64,000 nt of DNA from Bradyrhizobium sp. 21 (GTDB taxonomy: Bacteria; Pseudomonadota; Alphaproteobacteria; Rhizobiales; Xanthobacteraceae), in the NCBI RefSeq assembly GCF_023073335.1, contig NZ_JADPJG010000002.1, positions 1,021,664-1,085,663 of the forward strand. The letters are read 5' to 3'. Positions 1-7,401 of this stretch are shown one piece after another (within the stretch, counting starts at the first letter, position 1; the number at the start of each line of letters is the position of its first letter). The translations under genes and the position numbers were made by a program. The notes below the pieces were generated by a model. The model did not search any database. It worked only from the letters and a program-made list of their open reading frames with translations, and had not been told where the DNA came from.

Positions 1-245
1 CGCAGCACCACGACGCGGATGCCGCGATCGGAGCTGAGCTGCTGGAGGCCTTCGCGGACCGCGTCGGTCACGGGCGAGCCCAAAATATTCAGCGAGCCGG
101 CGTTGCAGATCGCGACATGAACGACGCCGCGCGCGTCGCGCGTCACGCCGCAATGGTGGTTGAGCATTTCCATGATGGGATCTCTGAGTTTCGTGGACTT
201 GCGCAAGGATACGCCGGTCGGGATCACTTCCGAGCCGAAACGCAT
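1..245 (-). CDS. Enoyl-CoA hydratase/isomerase family protein, N-terminal part
   Basis: The first 81 codons of a gene that runs off the left edge. The readable segment includes VHVAICNAGSLNILGSPV and an arginine-valine-rich strand (GIRVVVLR), the usual opening of crotonase-fold proteins, which bind acyl-CoA thioesters. The start at 245 (MRFGSEVIP) is the longest ATG; an internal ATG at 173 is the alternative, and neither has a strong Shine-Dalgarno. The gene is divergent from the thioesterase at 328, with an inverted repeat between them, so the two are probably controlled together. The catalytic glutamates lie outside the window, so hydratase, isomerase and hydrolase cannot be told apart. Confidence 0.7.
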   Translation of the reverse strand, partial: MRFGSEVIPTGVSLRKSTKLRDPIMEMLNHHCGVTRDARGVVHVAICNAGSLNILGSPVTDAVREGLQQLSSDRGIRVVVL

Positions 246-297
246 GTGTTGTCAAGCCGCGAGGAGGCGAGATTGCCAGCGCGAAGTCCGCGATATA

Positions 298-315
298 GTA
301 TGATGGATGTCATAC
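298..315. promoter_or_regulatory. Inverted repeat in divergent promoter region
   Basis: GTATGA and TCATAC face each other across a 6-base spacer, just upstream of the thioesterase ribosome-binding site and between two divergent acyl-CoA genes. Such sites are typical of GntR- or TetR-type repressors. Which regulator binds is unknown; the TetR gene at 926 is the nearest candidate. Confidence 0.4.
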
Positions 316-327
316 AAAGAGGTGGCC

Positions 328-861
328 ATGTCCTGTAACGATCAACTCGACCTGTTCTCCCCGGCGCAACGGCGCGAGCGCCTGGTGGATTGGCAGGTGC
401 CGGCGCCGGTGGCGAAGGCGGCTATGGGACTTTCCGGCATGGACGCCATGCTGGGCATCCGCGACGGCCGCCTGCCGCCGCCGCCGTTCGCCAAACTGAT
501 TGGCTTCGTGATGGCCGTGGTCGAGCCGGGCCGGATTGTGATGGAACTGGAGCCGCGCGAGGACCTCGAAAATACCATCGGCCTCCTGCACGGGGCGACC
601 GCCGCGGCGCTGATCGACACCGCCATGGGCTGTGCGATCTCGACCCGGCTGGAAGCGGGGCAGAGCTCGGTGACTCTCGACCTGAAAATGACCTTCCTGC
701 GTCCGCTCTCGGTCCGTTCAGGGCCGATCTCGGCCGAAGGTAAAGTGATCAAGCTGGGACGCCAGAGCAGCTACACGGAGGGTTTCGTGCGCGACGGCAA
801 GGGTGCGCTCGCGGTCCATGCAACTGCAACCTTTTCGATGATCGGCAATGCCTTACCATGA
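328..861 (+). CDS. PaaI-family hotdog thioesterase
   Basis: A 177-residue protein with a single hotdog domain. The core HGATAAALIDTAMGCAI (about residues 90-106) carries the HGG-like loop and helix of PaaI/YbgC-type acyl-CoA thioesterases, followed by the strand LDLKMTFLRPL. It probably hydrolyses a CoA ester in the cytoplasm. The start at 328 is preferred over an in-frame ATG at 307 because AAGAGGTGG lies directly upstream. It is divergent from an enoyl-CoA hydratase-family gene and followed by a TetR regulator, so a role in acyl-CoA turnover is likely. Substrate unknown. Confidence 0.8.
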   Translation: MSCNDQLDLFSPAQRRERLVDWQVPAPVAKAAMGLSGMDAMLGIRDGRLPPPPFAKLIGFVMAVVEPGRIVMELEPREDLENTIGLLHGATAAALIDTAMGCAISTRLEAGQSSVTLDLKMTFLRPLSVRSGPISAEGKVIKLGRQSSYTEGFVRDGKGALAVHATATFSMIGNALP

Positions 862-925
862 ATTAATGCACCGCCTGGTCTGTTTCTGTGTTATGAGATG
901 ATCTCCGACATTCAATGAGACCCGC

Positions 926-1543
926 ATGCGCTATTCCCGGGAACACAAGCAGGAAACTCACGACCGTATCGTGAAGAAGGCCTCGGTGCGGCTGCGCGAA
1001 AAGGGCGCCCACGGCATCGGCGTCGCCGACCTCATGAAGGAGGCGGGCCTGACCCATGGTGGCTTCTATGCCCATTTCGATTCCCGCGAGGCGCTGGTGA
1101 TCGAGGCGTTTGGCTATGCGATGGACCGCGGGATGGAGCACTGGCGCAAGCGGTCCGATCAGGTTGCGCCCGAGAAACAGCTCAGCCAGATGGTCGAGAC
1201 CTATCTCTCCGCGCTGCACCGCGACGATCCCGGCCATGGCTGCTCGATTCCAGCGCTCGGCGCCGAGATCGCCCGCGAGAGCCCGAAGACGCGCAAGGCC
1301 TTTGCCGGCAAGCTCGACGAGATGATCGAGATGATAACCGACTTCATCCCAAATCTGCCGCGCAAGGCCGCGCGCAAGCAGGCGATCGCGACGCTGGCGA
1401 CCATGGCCGGCACCATGCTGCTGGCGCGCATTGCCGGCTCCAGCGAGCTGTCGGATGAGGTTCTGAAGTCCGGCAAGGACAGCGCGCTCGATGGCGCGCG
1501 CCGTGAGCCGAAGGCGGCGGCGAAGAAGCCTAAGCAGAATTAG
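926..1543 (+). CDS. TetR/AcrR family transcriptional regulator
   Basis: A 205-residue repressor-type protein. The N-terminal helix-turn-helix spans about residues 10-55 with the family signature GIGVADLMKEAGLTHGGFYAHF. The C-terminal half is a helical ligand-binding domain, and the last 20 residues are Lys/Arg/Ala-rich and probably disordered. It follows the thioesterase by 64 bases on the same strand. Local control of the thioesterase and hydratase genes is a reasonable guess, but no operator matching its own promoter was found. Confidence 0.85.
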   Translation: MRYSREHKQETHDRIVKKASVRLREKGAHGIGVADLMKEAGLTHGGFYAHFDSREALVIEAFGYAMDRGMEHWRKRSDQVAPEKQLSQMVETYLSALHRDDPGHGCSIPALGAEIARESPKTRKAFAGKLDEMIEMITDFIPNLPRKAARKQAIATLATMAGTMLLARIAGSSELSDEVLKSGKDSALDGARREPKAAAKKPKQN

Positions 1544-1546
1544 GTG

Positions 1547-1640
1547 CCGTAGGGTGGACTAAGGCGCCGTCCTTATGCCGCGCCCACTATCTCTCCGGGC
1601 ACTTGATTGGCACGGTGGGACGCGTCGCTTTGCCCTCCCT
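1547..1640. repeat. Palindromic intergenic repeat between convergent genes
   Basis: The ends GTAGGGTGG...AAGGCG and CGCTTTGCCCTCCCTA are imperfect inverted copies, and the middle includes CCGCGCCCACTATCTCTC. This resembles the dispersed GTAGGGTGGGCAAAGGCG-type elements of Bradyrhizobium. It lies between the stops of the TetR and LysR genes, where it could also terminate transcription. Confidence 0.5.
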
Positions 1641-2562
1641 AGGAGAGCAGTGCCAGCCTTCCAGCAAACAGCGCCCGCTCGCGCTCCACGATCTCGCTGA
1701 TGTAATCCGCCACAGCCCTGATCCGCGCGAGGTCCTTGCTGTCGGCGTGCATCAGCATCCAGAAGGTGCGGGTGATCGAGATCTCTTCCGCCAGCACCGA
1801 CACGAGCTGCGGATAGTCGCTTGCCATGAAGTGCGGCAGGACCGCGATGCCGAAGCCGGCAAGCGTCGCATTGAGCTGCGCGATCAAATTGGCGCTGCGC
1901 AAGCGCGCGGAAATCTTCGGCGACACCTGCGGAAGATAGTCGAGCTCGGGCGTGAACAGTAGCTCCTCGATATAGCCGACGAAGCGGTGCTGCGGCAGCA
2001 TTTCGGGCGAGGTGATCGCCGGGAAGCGGTCGAGATAGCCAGCCGAGGCGTAGAGCCCGAGGCGATAGTCGAGCAGCTTGCGGCCGACGATGCGGCCCTC
2101 CTTCGGCATGGTCAGGCTGATGGCGATGTCGGCCTCGCGCTTGGAGAGACTGAACAGCCGGGCGGTTGCCACAAGTTGCAGATCGAGATCGGGGTACCGG
2201 TCCGCGAATGGTGCGAGGCGGGGCGCGAGGAAAGCCGTGCCGAACCCGTCGGGTGCGCCGATCCGTACCGTGCCGGTCAGCCGCGCCACGGAGCCGCCGA
2301 CCTGTTCCTGGTTGGCGACGATGGTCGATTCCATCGCTTCCGCGCTGTCGGCGACGCGCTGGCCAGCCTCGGTGAGCAGGTAGCCGGTCTTGCGGCGGTC
2401 AAACAGTTTCGCCGAAAGGTGCTTCTCCAGCCGGTCGACCCGCCGGATCACCGTGGCATGATCCACCCCGAGCTGCTTTGCCGCAGCCGAAACCGAGCCG
2501 CCTCGCACGATGGCCAGCACGAAGCGAAAGTCGTCCCAATCGATAGCGCCTTGATCCAGCAT
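1639..2562 (-). CDS. LysR family transcriptional regulator
   Basis: A 307-residue LysR protein: winged HTH at about residues 8-65 (FRFVLAIVRGGSVSAAAKQLGVDH) and a periplasmic-binding-protein-like effector domain behind it. The start at 2562 (MLDQGAIDWDDF) gives the usual family length; a longer frame to 2631 would overlap the operator-like repeat. It is divergent from mmsA, so it is the obvious candidate to sense a valine-pathway intermediate and control mmsA and the genes after it. In Pseudomonas this role belongs to the AraC-type MmsR, so LysR control here would be a different solution. Confidence 0.88.
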   Translation of the reverse strand: MLDQGAIDWDDFRFVLAIVRGGSVSAAAKQLGVDHATVIRRVDRLEKHLSAKLFDRRKTGYLLTEAGQRVADSAEAMESTIVANQEQVGGSVARLTGTVRIGAPDGFGTAFLAPRLAPFADRYPDLDLQLVATARLFSLSKREADIAISLTMPKEGRIVGRKLLDYRLGLYASAGYLDRFPAITSPEMLPQHRFVGYIEELLFTPELDYLPQVSPKISARLRSANLIAQLNATLAGFGIAVLPHFMASDYPQLVSVLAEEISITRTFWMLMHADSKDLARIRAVADYISEIVERERALFAGRLALLS

Positions 2563-2596
2563 TCTCGCACATCTAAGGTGCATTATCTCAGACTTG

Positions 2597-2625
2597 AATC
2601 CTATAAAATGCAGGTCGATAGGATT
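2597..2625. promoter_or_regulatory. Probable LysR operator between the regulator and mmsA
   Basis: AATCCTAT (2597-2604) and ATAGGATT (2618-2625) form a perfect 8-base inverted repeat with a 13-base spacer. It lies 36 bases before the mmsA start and 34 before the divergent LysR start, where LysR proteins usually bind to repress themselves and activate the divergent gene. Confidence 0.55.
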
Positions 2626-2660
2626 TGTCAAAGCGGATCAGGCCTGAAGGAGATCATTCC

Positions 2661-4157
2661 ATGCGTTCAGTCGGACATTTCATCGGTGGCAAGGAGGTGA
2701 AGGGCACCTCGGGCCGCACCGCCGACGTTTTCGAGCCGATGACGGGTGACGTCCAGGCCAAGGTGGCACTGGCGTCCAAGGCCGAGGTCCGCGCCGCCGT
2801 GGAGAACGCCCGCGCCGCGCAGCCGGAATGGGCCGCGACCAATCCGCAGCGCCGCGCCCGCGTGATGATGAAGTTCGTCGAGCTGGTGCAGCGCGATTAC
2901 GACAAGCTCGCCGAGCTGCTCGCCCGCGAGCACGGCAAGACCGTTCCCGACGCCAAGGGCGACATCCAGCGCGGCCTCGAAGTCGCGGAATTCGCCTGCG
3001 GCATCCCGCATCTGATGAAGGGCGAGTACACCGAAGGCGCTGGCCCCGGCATCGACATCTACTCCATGCGGCAGGCGCTCGGCGTCGTCGCCGGCATCAC
3101 ACCGTTCAACTTCCCGGCGATGATCCCGATGTGGAAGTTCGCGCCAGCGATCGCCTGCGGCAACGCCTTCATCCTCAAGCCCTCGGAGCGCGATCCCGGC
3201 GTGCCGATGATGCTTGCCGAGCTGATGATCGAGGCGGGCCTGCCGGCCGGCATCCTCAATGTCGTCAACGGCGACAAGGAAGCGGTCGACGCCATCCTCG
3301 ACGACCCCGATATCAAGGCCGTCGGCTTCGTCGGCTCCACCCCGATCGCGCAATACATCTACGAGCGCGCCGCCCAGACCGGCAAGCGCTGCCAGTGCTT
3401 TGGCGGTGCCAAGAACCACGCCATCATCATGCCTGATGCCGACATGGATCAGGCGGTCGACGCGCTGATCGGCGCGGGTTATGGCTCGGCCGGCGAACGC
3501 TGTATGGCCGTCTCGGTCGCCGTCCCCGTCGGCAAGTCCACCGCCGACCGGCTGATGGAAAAGCTGATCCCGCGCGTCGAGAGCCTCAAGATCGGTACCT
3601 CGATCGATCCGTCCGCCGATTACGGTCCGCTGGTGACGCGCGAGGCGGTCGAGAAGGTCAAGGGCTATATCGACATCGGCATCAAGGAAGGCGCGACCCT
3701 CGCCGTCGACGGCCGCGGCTTCAAGATGCAGGGCTACGAGAACGGCTTCTATCTCGGCGGCTCGCTGTTCGACAACGTCACCAAGGACATGCGGATCTAC
3801 AAGGAAGAAATCTTCGGCCCCGTCCTCTCGGTCGTGCGCGCGCATGACTACAAGGAAGCACTCGCCCTGCCGTCCGAGCATGATTACGGCAACGGTGTCG
3901 CCATCTTCACCCGCGACGGTGACGCCGCGCGCGACTTCGCGGCCAAGGTCAATGTCGGCATGGTCGGCATCAACGTGCCGATCCCGGTGCCGATCGCCTA
4001 TTACACCTTCGGCGGCTGGAAGAAGTCGGGCTTCGGCGATCTCAACCAGCACGGGCCGGACTCGGTCCGCTTCTACACCAAGACCAAGACGGTGACCTCG
4101 CGCTGGCCGTCCGGTGTCAAGGAAGGCGCGGAATTCTCGATCCCGCTGATGAAGTAA
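2661..4157 (+). CDS. mmsA: Methylmalonate-semialdehyde dehydrogenase (CoA-acylating)
   Basis: A 498-residue aldehyde dehydrogenase that converts methylmalonate semialdehyde, NAD+ and CoA to propionyl-CoA at the end of valine degradation. Visible are the family block ITPFNFPAMIPMWKFAPAI (about 145-165) and the nucleophilic cysteine in SAGERCMAVS (about residue 281). The start at 2661 is fixed by GAAGGAGAT ten bases upstream and matches the usual length near 500. It leads a same-strand run with acyl-CoA dehydrogenase, HIBYL-CoA hydrolase and mmsB, which together cover valine catabolism from isobutyryl-CoA. Confidence 0.95.
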   Translation: MRSVGHFIGGKEVKGTSGRTADVFEPMTGDVQAKVALASKAEVRAAVENARAAQPEWAATNPQRRARVMMKFVELVQRDYDKLAELLAREHGKTVPDAKGDIQRGLEVAEFACGIPHLMKGEYTEGAGPGIDIYSMRQALGVVAGITPFNFPAMIPMWKFAPAIACGNAFILKPSERDPGVPMMLAELMIEAGLPAGILNVVNGDKEAVDAILDDPDIKAVGFVGSTPIAQYIYERAAQTGKRCQCFGGAKNHAIIMPDADMDQAVDALIGAGYGSAGERCMAVSVAVPVGKSTADRLMEKLIPRVESLKIGTSIDPSADYGPLVTREAVEKVKGYIDIGIKEGATLAVDGRGFKMQGYENGFYLGGSLFDNVTKDMRIYKEEIFGPVLSVVRAHDYKEALALPSEHDYGNGVAIFTRDGDAARDFAAKVNVGMVGINVPIPVPIAYYTFGGWKKSGFGDLNQHGPDSVRFYTKTKTVTSRWPSGVKEGAEFSIPLMK

Positions 4158-4166
4158 TCCTCCCGC

Positions 4167-4252
4167 CGTCATTGCGAGGAGCGTAGCGACGAAGCAATCC
4201 AGGGTCTTTCCGCGGAGACAGTCTGGATTGCTTCGCTTCGCTCGCAATGACG
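4167..4252. repeat. Palindromic repeat, family A (CGTCATTGCGAG type)
   Basis: The left half GTCATTGCGAGGAGCG...GAAGCAATCCAG is inverted by CTGGATTGCTTCG...CGCAATGACG. The same family occurs at 22952 and 33519. It lies between mmsA and the acyl-CoA dehydrogenase gene and could form a long hairpin in the message between two genes of the same operon. Confidence 0.8.
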
Positions 4253-4272
4253 AGAAAAATGAGCAGCCCGGC

Positions 4273-5418
4273 ATGCAGTTCGCTCTGAACGAGGATCAGA
4301 TCGCGGTTCGCGACATGGCGTTGGCGTTTGCGGCAGAGAAGATCGCGCCGCACGCGCTGCGCTGGGACGAGGAGAAGCAATTTCCCGTCGATGTGATGCG
4401 CGAGGCCGCAACACTCGGCATGGGCGGCATCTACATCCGCGAAGATGTCGGCGGCTCTGCGATGACGCGGTTCGACGCGGCGCTGATTTTCGAGGCGCTG
4501 GCGACGGGCTGTCCGACCACCTCTGCCTTCATCTCCATCCACAACATGGCGTCCTGGATGATCGATGCCTATGGCAGCGACACTCAGCGCCACACATGGC
4601 TGCCCAAGCTCTGCACCATGGAGCTGATCGCGAGCTACTGCCTGACCGAGCCCGGCGCAGGCTCGGACGCGGCAGCACTGCGCACCCGCGCCGTGCGCGA
4701 CGGCGACACTTACGTCCTCAACGGCCAGAAGCAGTTCATCTCGGGCGCGGGCGGCACCGATCTGCTGGTCACGATGGTGCGCACCGGCAGTGATGGCCCC
4801 GGCGGCATTTCGACCCTCGTCATTGACGGCAAGACGCCGGGCGTCTCCTTCGGCGCCAACGAGCGCAAGATGGGCTGGAACGCGCAGCCGACCCGCGCCG
4901 TGATCTTCGAGAACGCGCGCGTGCCGGTGGCTAATCGCCTCGGTGAAGAGGGTATCGGCTTCAAGATCGCGATGGCCGGCCTCGATGGCGGACGTCTCAA
5001 CATCACCGCGTGCTCGCTCGGCGGCGCGCAGACCGCGCTCGACAAGGCGCGCGCCTACATGAAGGAGCGCAAGGCTTTTGGAAAGCGCCTCGACGAATTC
5101 CAGGCGCTGCAGTTCCGCCTTGCCGACATGGCGATCGAGCTCGAGGCCGCGCGCACCTTCCTGTGGCGCGCAGCAGCAGCACTCGATCGCAAGGACCCCG
5201 ACGCCACCATGCTCTGCGCCATGGCCAAACGGTTCGGCACCGATGCCGGTTTCGAGGTCGCCAACCAGGCGCTCCAGCTCCATGGCGGCTACGGCTACCT
5301 CAGCGAATACGGCATCGAGAAGATCGTGCGCGATTTGCGCGTGCACCAGATCCTCGAAGGCACCAATGAAATCATGCGGCTGATCGTGGCGCGCAAGCTG
5401 ATCGAGGGCGCGCGATGA
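4273..5418 (+). CDS. Acyl-CoA dehydrogenase, probably isobutyryl-CoA dehydrogenase
   Basis: A 381-residue FAD enzyme of the acyl-CoA dehydrogenase family. Signatures include YCLTEPGAGSDAAALRT (about 128-144), the C-terminal helix LQLHGGYGYLSEYGIEK, and HQILEGTNEIMR with the likely catalytic glutamate. Placement between mmsA and a 3-hydroxyisobutyryl-CoA hydrolase argues for isobutyryl-CoA to methacrylyl-CoA in valine breakdown. The reading frame stays open upstream through the palindromic repeat, but MQFALNEDQ at 4273 matches the family N-terminus. The ribosome-binding site is weak. Confidence 0.88.
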   Translation: MQFALNEDQIAVRDMALAFAAEKIAPHALRWDEEKQFPVDVMREAATLGMGGIYIREDVGGSAMTRFDAALIFEALATGCPTTSAFISIHNMASWMIDAYGSDTQRHTWLPKLCTMELIASYCLTEPGAGSDAAALRTRAVRDGDTYVLNGQKQFISGAGGTDLLVTMVRTGSDGPGGISTLVIDGKTPGVSFGANERKMGWNAQPTRAVIFENARVPVANRLGEEGIGFKIAMAGLDGGRLNITACSLGGAQTALDKARAYMKERKAFGKRLDEFQALQFRLADMAIELEAARTFLWRAAAALDRKDPDATMLCAMAKRFGTDAGFEVANQALQLHGGYGYLSEYGIEKIVRDLRVHQILEGTNEIMRLIVARKLIEGAR

Positions 5419-6482
5419 GTGCCATGGAAGAGGGTGATGTGGTCGCACGGGTCGAGGGCTCGGCCGGTGTTATCAGGCTCAACCGCCCGAAGGCCATCAA
5501 CGCCGTGACGCTGGAGATGTTTCGCGACATCGACAAGGCGCTCGACCGCTTCGAGGCTGATCCCGCGGTCGCCGTCATCCTGCTGGAAGGTGCGGGCGAG
5601 CGCGGCCTGTGTGCCGGCGGCGACATCCGTACCCTCTGGGAAAGCTCGAAGGTCTATGGCGATCTCGGCAAGATCTTGTGGCGCGAAGAGTACATTCTCA
5701 ACGCCCGCATCAAGAAATTCCCGAAGCCGTATGTCGCGTTCATGGACGGCATCGTGATGGGTGGCGGCGTCGGGCTCTCGGCACATGCGAGCCATCGCGT
5801 CGTCACGGACCGCACCAAGCTCGCGATGCCCGAAGTCGGGCTCGGATTCTTCCCGGATGTCGGCGGTACCTTTCTGTTGTCACGCTCGCCGGGCGAGATC
5901 GGCACCTACTTTGGTTTGACCGGCCAGACCATGAACGGCCCCGATGCGGTCCACGCGAAATTCGCCGATGCCGTGGTCCCGGCGGCCAAATGGCCGGAGC
6001 TGCGCGAGGCGCTGACCAAGGTTAGCCAAGGCACGACCGCAGCCGATGTCAGCAAGCTCATCAACGGTTTTGCAACCGGCGATGCCGCAGGACCGGTCGC
6101 CACGAAGCAGGCGATGATTGACGCGTTATTCGGCCACGACCGCATGGAGGACATCGTTGCGGCGCTGAAGCGCGATGGCTCCGAGTTCGCTCAAGCCACT
6201 CTGAAAACGCTGAGCGAGAAATCGCCGCGCGGCATGGTGGTGACACTGAAGCTGCTGCGGCTCGCGCGCACGGCGTCGAGCCTGGAGGAGTGCCTGGTGC
6301 GCGAATATCGCGCCGCGTGCGAAGTCTTCCGCAGCGACGATTTTCGCGAAGGCGTGCGCGCTGCCGTGATCGACAAGGATCGCAATCCGACCTGGTCGCC
6401 GCCACGGATCGAGGATGTGACGCCCGAGATGCTTGCGCCGTATCTCGCCGAGATCGGTGCCAACGAACTGAAGTTTAGCTAA
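5415..6482 (+). CDS. 3-hydroxyisobutyryl-CoA hydrolase (crotonase fold)
   Basis: A 355-residue crotonase-superfamily protein, longer than a simple enoyl-CoA hydratase (about 260) and matching HIBYL-CoA hydrolases. Characteristic blocks are AINAVTLEMF, GAGERGLCAGGDIR (about 55-68), MDGIVMGGGVGLS (oxyanion hole) and PEVGLGFFPDVGGTF. It should release free 3-hydroxyisobutyrate for MmsB. Its ATG overlaps the acyl-CoA dehydrogenase stop (ATGA at 5415-5418), indicating translational coupling. Confidence 0.9.
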   Translation: MSAMEEGDVVARVEGSAGVIRLNRPKAINAVTLEMFRDIDKALDRFEADPAVAVILLEGAGERGLCAGGDIRTLWESSKVYGDLGKILWREEYILNARIKKFPKPYVAFMDGIVMGGGVGLSAHASHRVVTDRTKLAMPEVGLGFFPDVGGTFLLSRSPGEIGTYFGLTGQTMNGPDAVHAKFADAVVPAAKWPELREALTKVSQGTTAADVSKLINGFATGDAAGPVATKQAMIDALFGHDRMEDIVAALKRDGSEFAQATLKTLSEKSPRGMVVTLKLLRLARTASSLEECLVREYRAACEVFRSDDFREGVRAAVIDKDRNPTWSPPRIEDVTPEMLAPYLAEIGANELKFS

Positions 6483-6510
6483 CAACAACGTTCAAGCGGA
6501 GGAAACGAAG

Positions 6511-7401
6511 ATGGCCACGATCGCATTCATCGGTCTCGGCAACATGGGCGGCCCGATGGCCGCGAATCTGGTCAAGGCCGGCCACAAGGTCGTCGCGTAC
6601 GACCTCGCTGAGGCGTCCCGCAATCAGGCCAAGGCCGACGGCGCCGGCATCGCCGAGAGCGCGGCGGGGGCGGTGAAAGGCGCCGATGTGGTCGTCACCA
6701 TGCTGCCGGCCGGCAAGCATGTGCTCGGCGTCTGGACCGAAATCGTGCCCGCGATGGCCAAGGGCGCGCTGATCATCGACAGCTCCACCATCGACGTCGA
6801 AAGCGCGCGTCAGGCGCATGCACTGGCCGCCAGGAACGGCGTGCTCTCGGTCGACGCGCCGGTCTCCGGCGGCACCGGCGGCGCCAAGGGTGCGACGCTG
6901 ACCTTCATGTGCGGCGGCGAGGAGAACGCGTTTGCCGCGGCAAAGCCCGTGCTGGAGAATATGGGCAAGAAGATCGTGCATTGCGGCGGCCCCGGCGCCG
7001 GCCAGGCGGCAAAGATCTGCAACAACATGATCCTCGGCATCTCCATGATCGCGGTGAGCGAAGCTTTTGCGCTGGCTGAGAAGCTCGGGCTCTCGCATCA
7101 GGCGCTGTTCGACGTCGCCTCGACCTCGTCGGGCCAGTGCTGGTCGCTCACGACCTATTGCCCGGTGCCTGGCCCGGTGCCGACCTCGCCCGCAAACAAC
7201 GATTACAAGCCGGGGTTCGCCTCGGCGCTGATGGTGAAGGACCTGACGCTGGCGCAGGACGCCGCAAAGGCCGCGGGCGCGGCGACGCCGCTCGGGCAGC
7301 ATGCGCAGGAGATTTACCAGGCCTTCGATAGAGGCGGCCAAGGCGGGGTGGATTTTTCCGGAATTATCAAGCACGTTAGGGGGCTGGCCGGGAAAGCTTG
7401 A
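6511..7401 (+). CDS. mmsB: 3-hydroxyisobutyrate dehydrogenase
   Basis: A 296-residue beta-hydroxyacid dehydrogenase that oxidises 3-hydroxyisobutyrate to methylmalonate semialdehyde, the MmsA substrate. The N-terminal Rossmann motif is GLGNMGGPMAANLVKAGHKV; the substrate motif DAPVSGGTGGA and the catalytic-lysine helix GAGQAAKICNNM are present. A good ribosome-binding site (GGAGGAAACG) precedes it. Its stop overlaps the ATG of the acyl-CoA synthetase by one base. Confidence 0.94.
   Translation: MATIAFIGLGNMGGPMAANLVKAGHKVVAYDLAEASRNQAKADGAGIAESAAGAVKGADVVVTMLPAGKHVLGVWTEIVPAMAKGALIIDSSTIDVESARQAHALAARNGVLSVDAPVSGGTGGAKGATLTFMCGGEENAFAAAKPVLENMGKKIVHCGGPGAGQAAKICNNMILGISMIAVSEAFALAEKLGLSHQALFDVASTSSGQCWSLTTYCPVPGPVPTSPANNDYKPGFASALMVKDLTLAQDAAKAAGAATPLGQHAQEIYQAFDRGGQGGVDFSGIIKHVRGLAGKA

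Noticed and set aside
4228..4272. N-terminal extension of the acyl-CoA dehydrogenase into the palindromic repeat
   Set aside because: The extra residues come from the repeat and do not align with the family; MQFALNEDQ at 4273 does.
2667..4274. A 535-codon open frame antisense to mmsA
   Set aside because: High-GC codon bias leaves the opposite strand open; the translation is low-complexity (Arg, Asp, Gly, Val-rich) with no family motif, and mmsA is certain.
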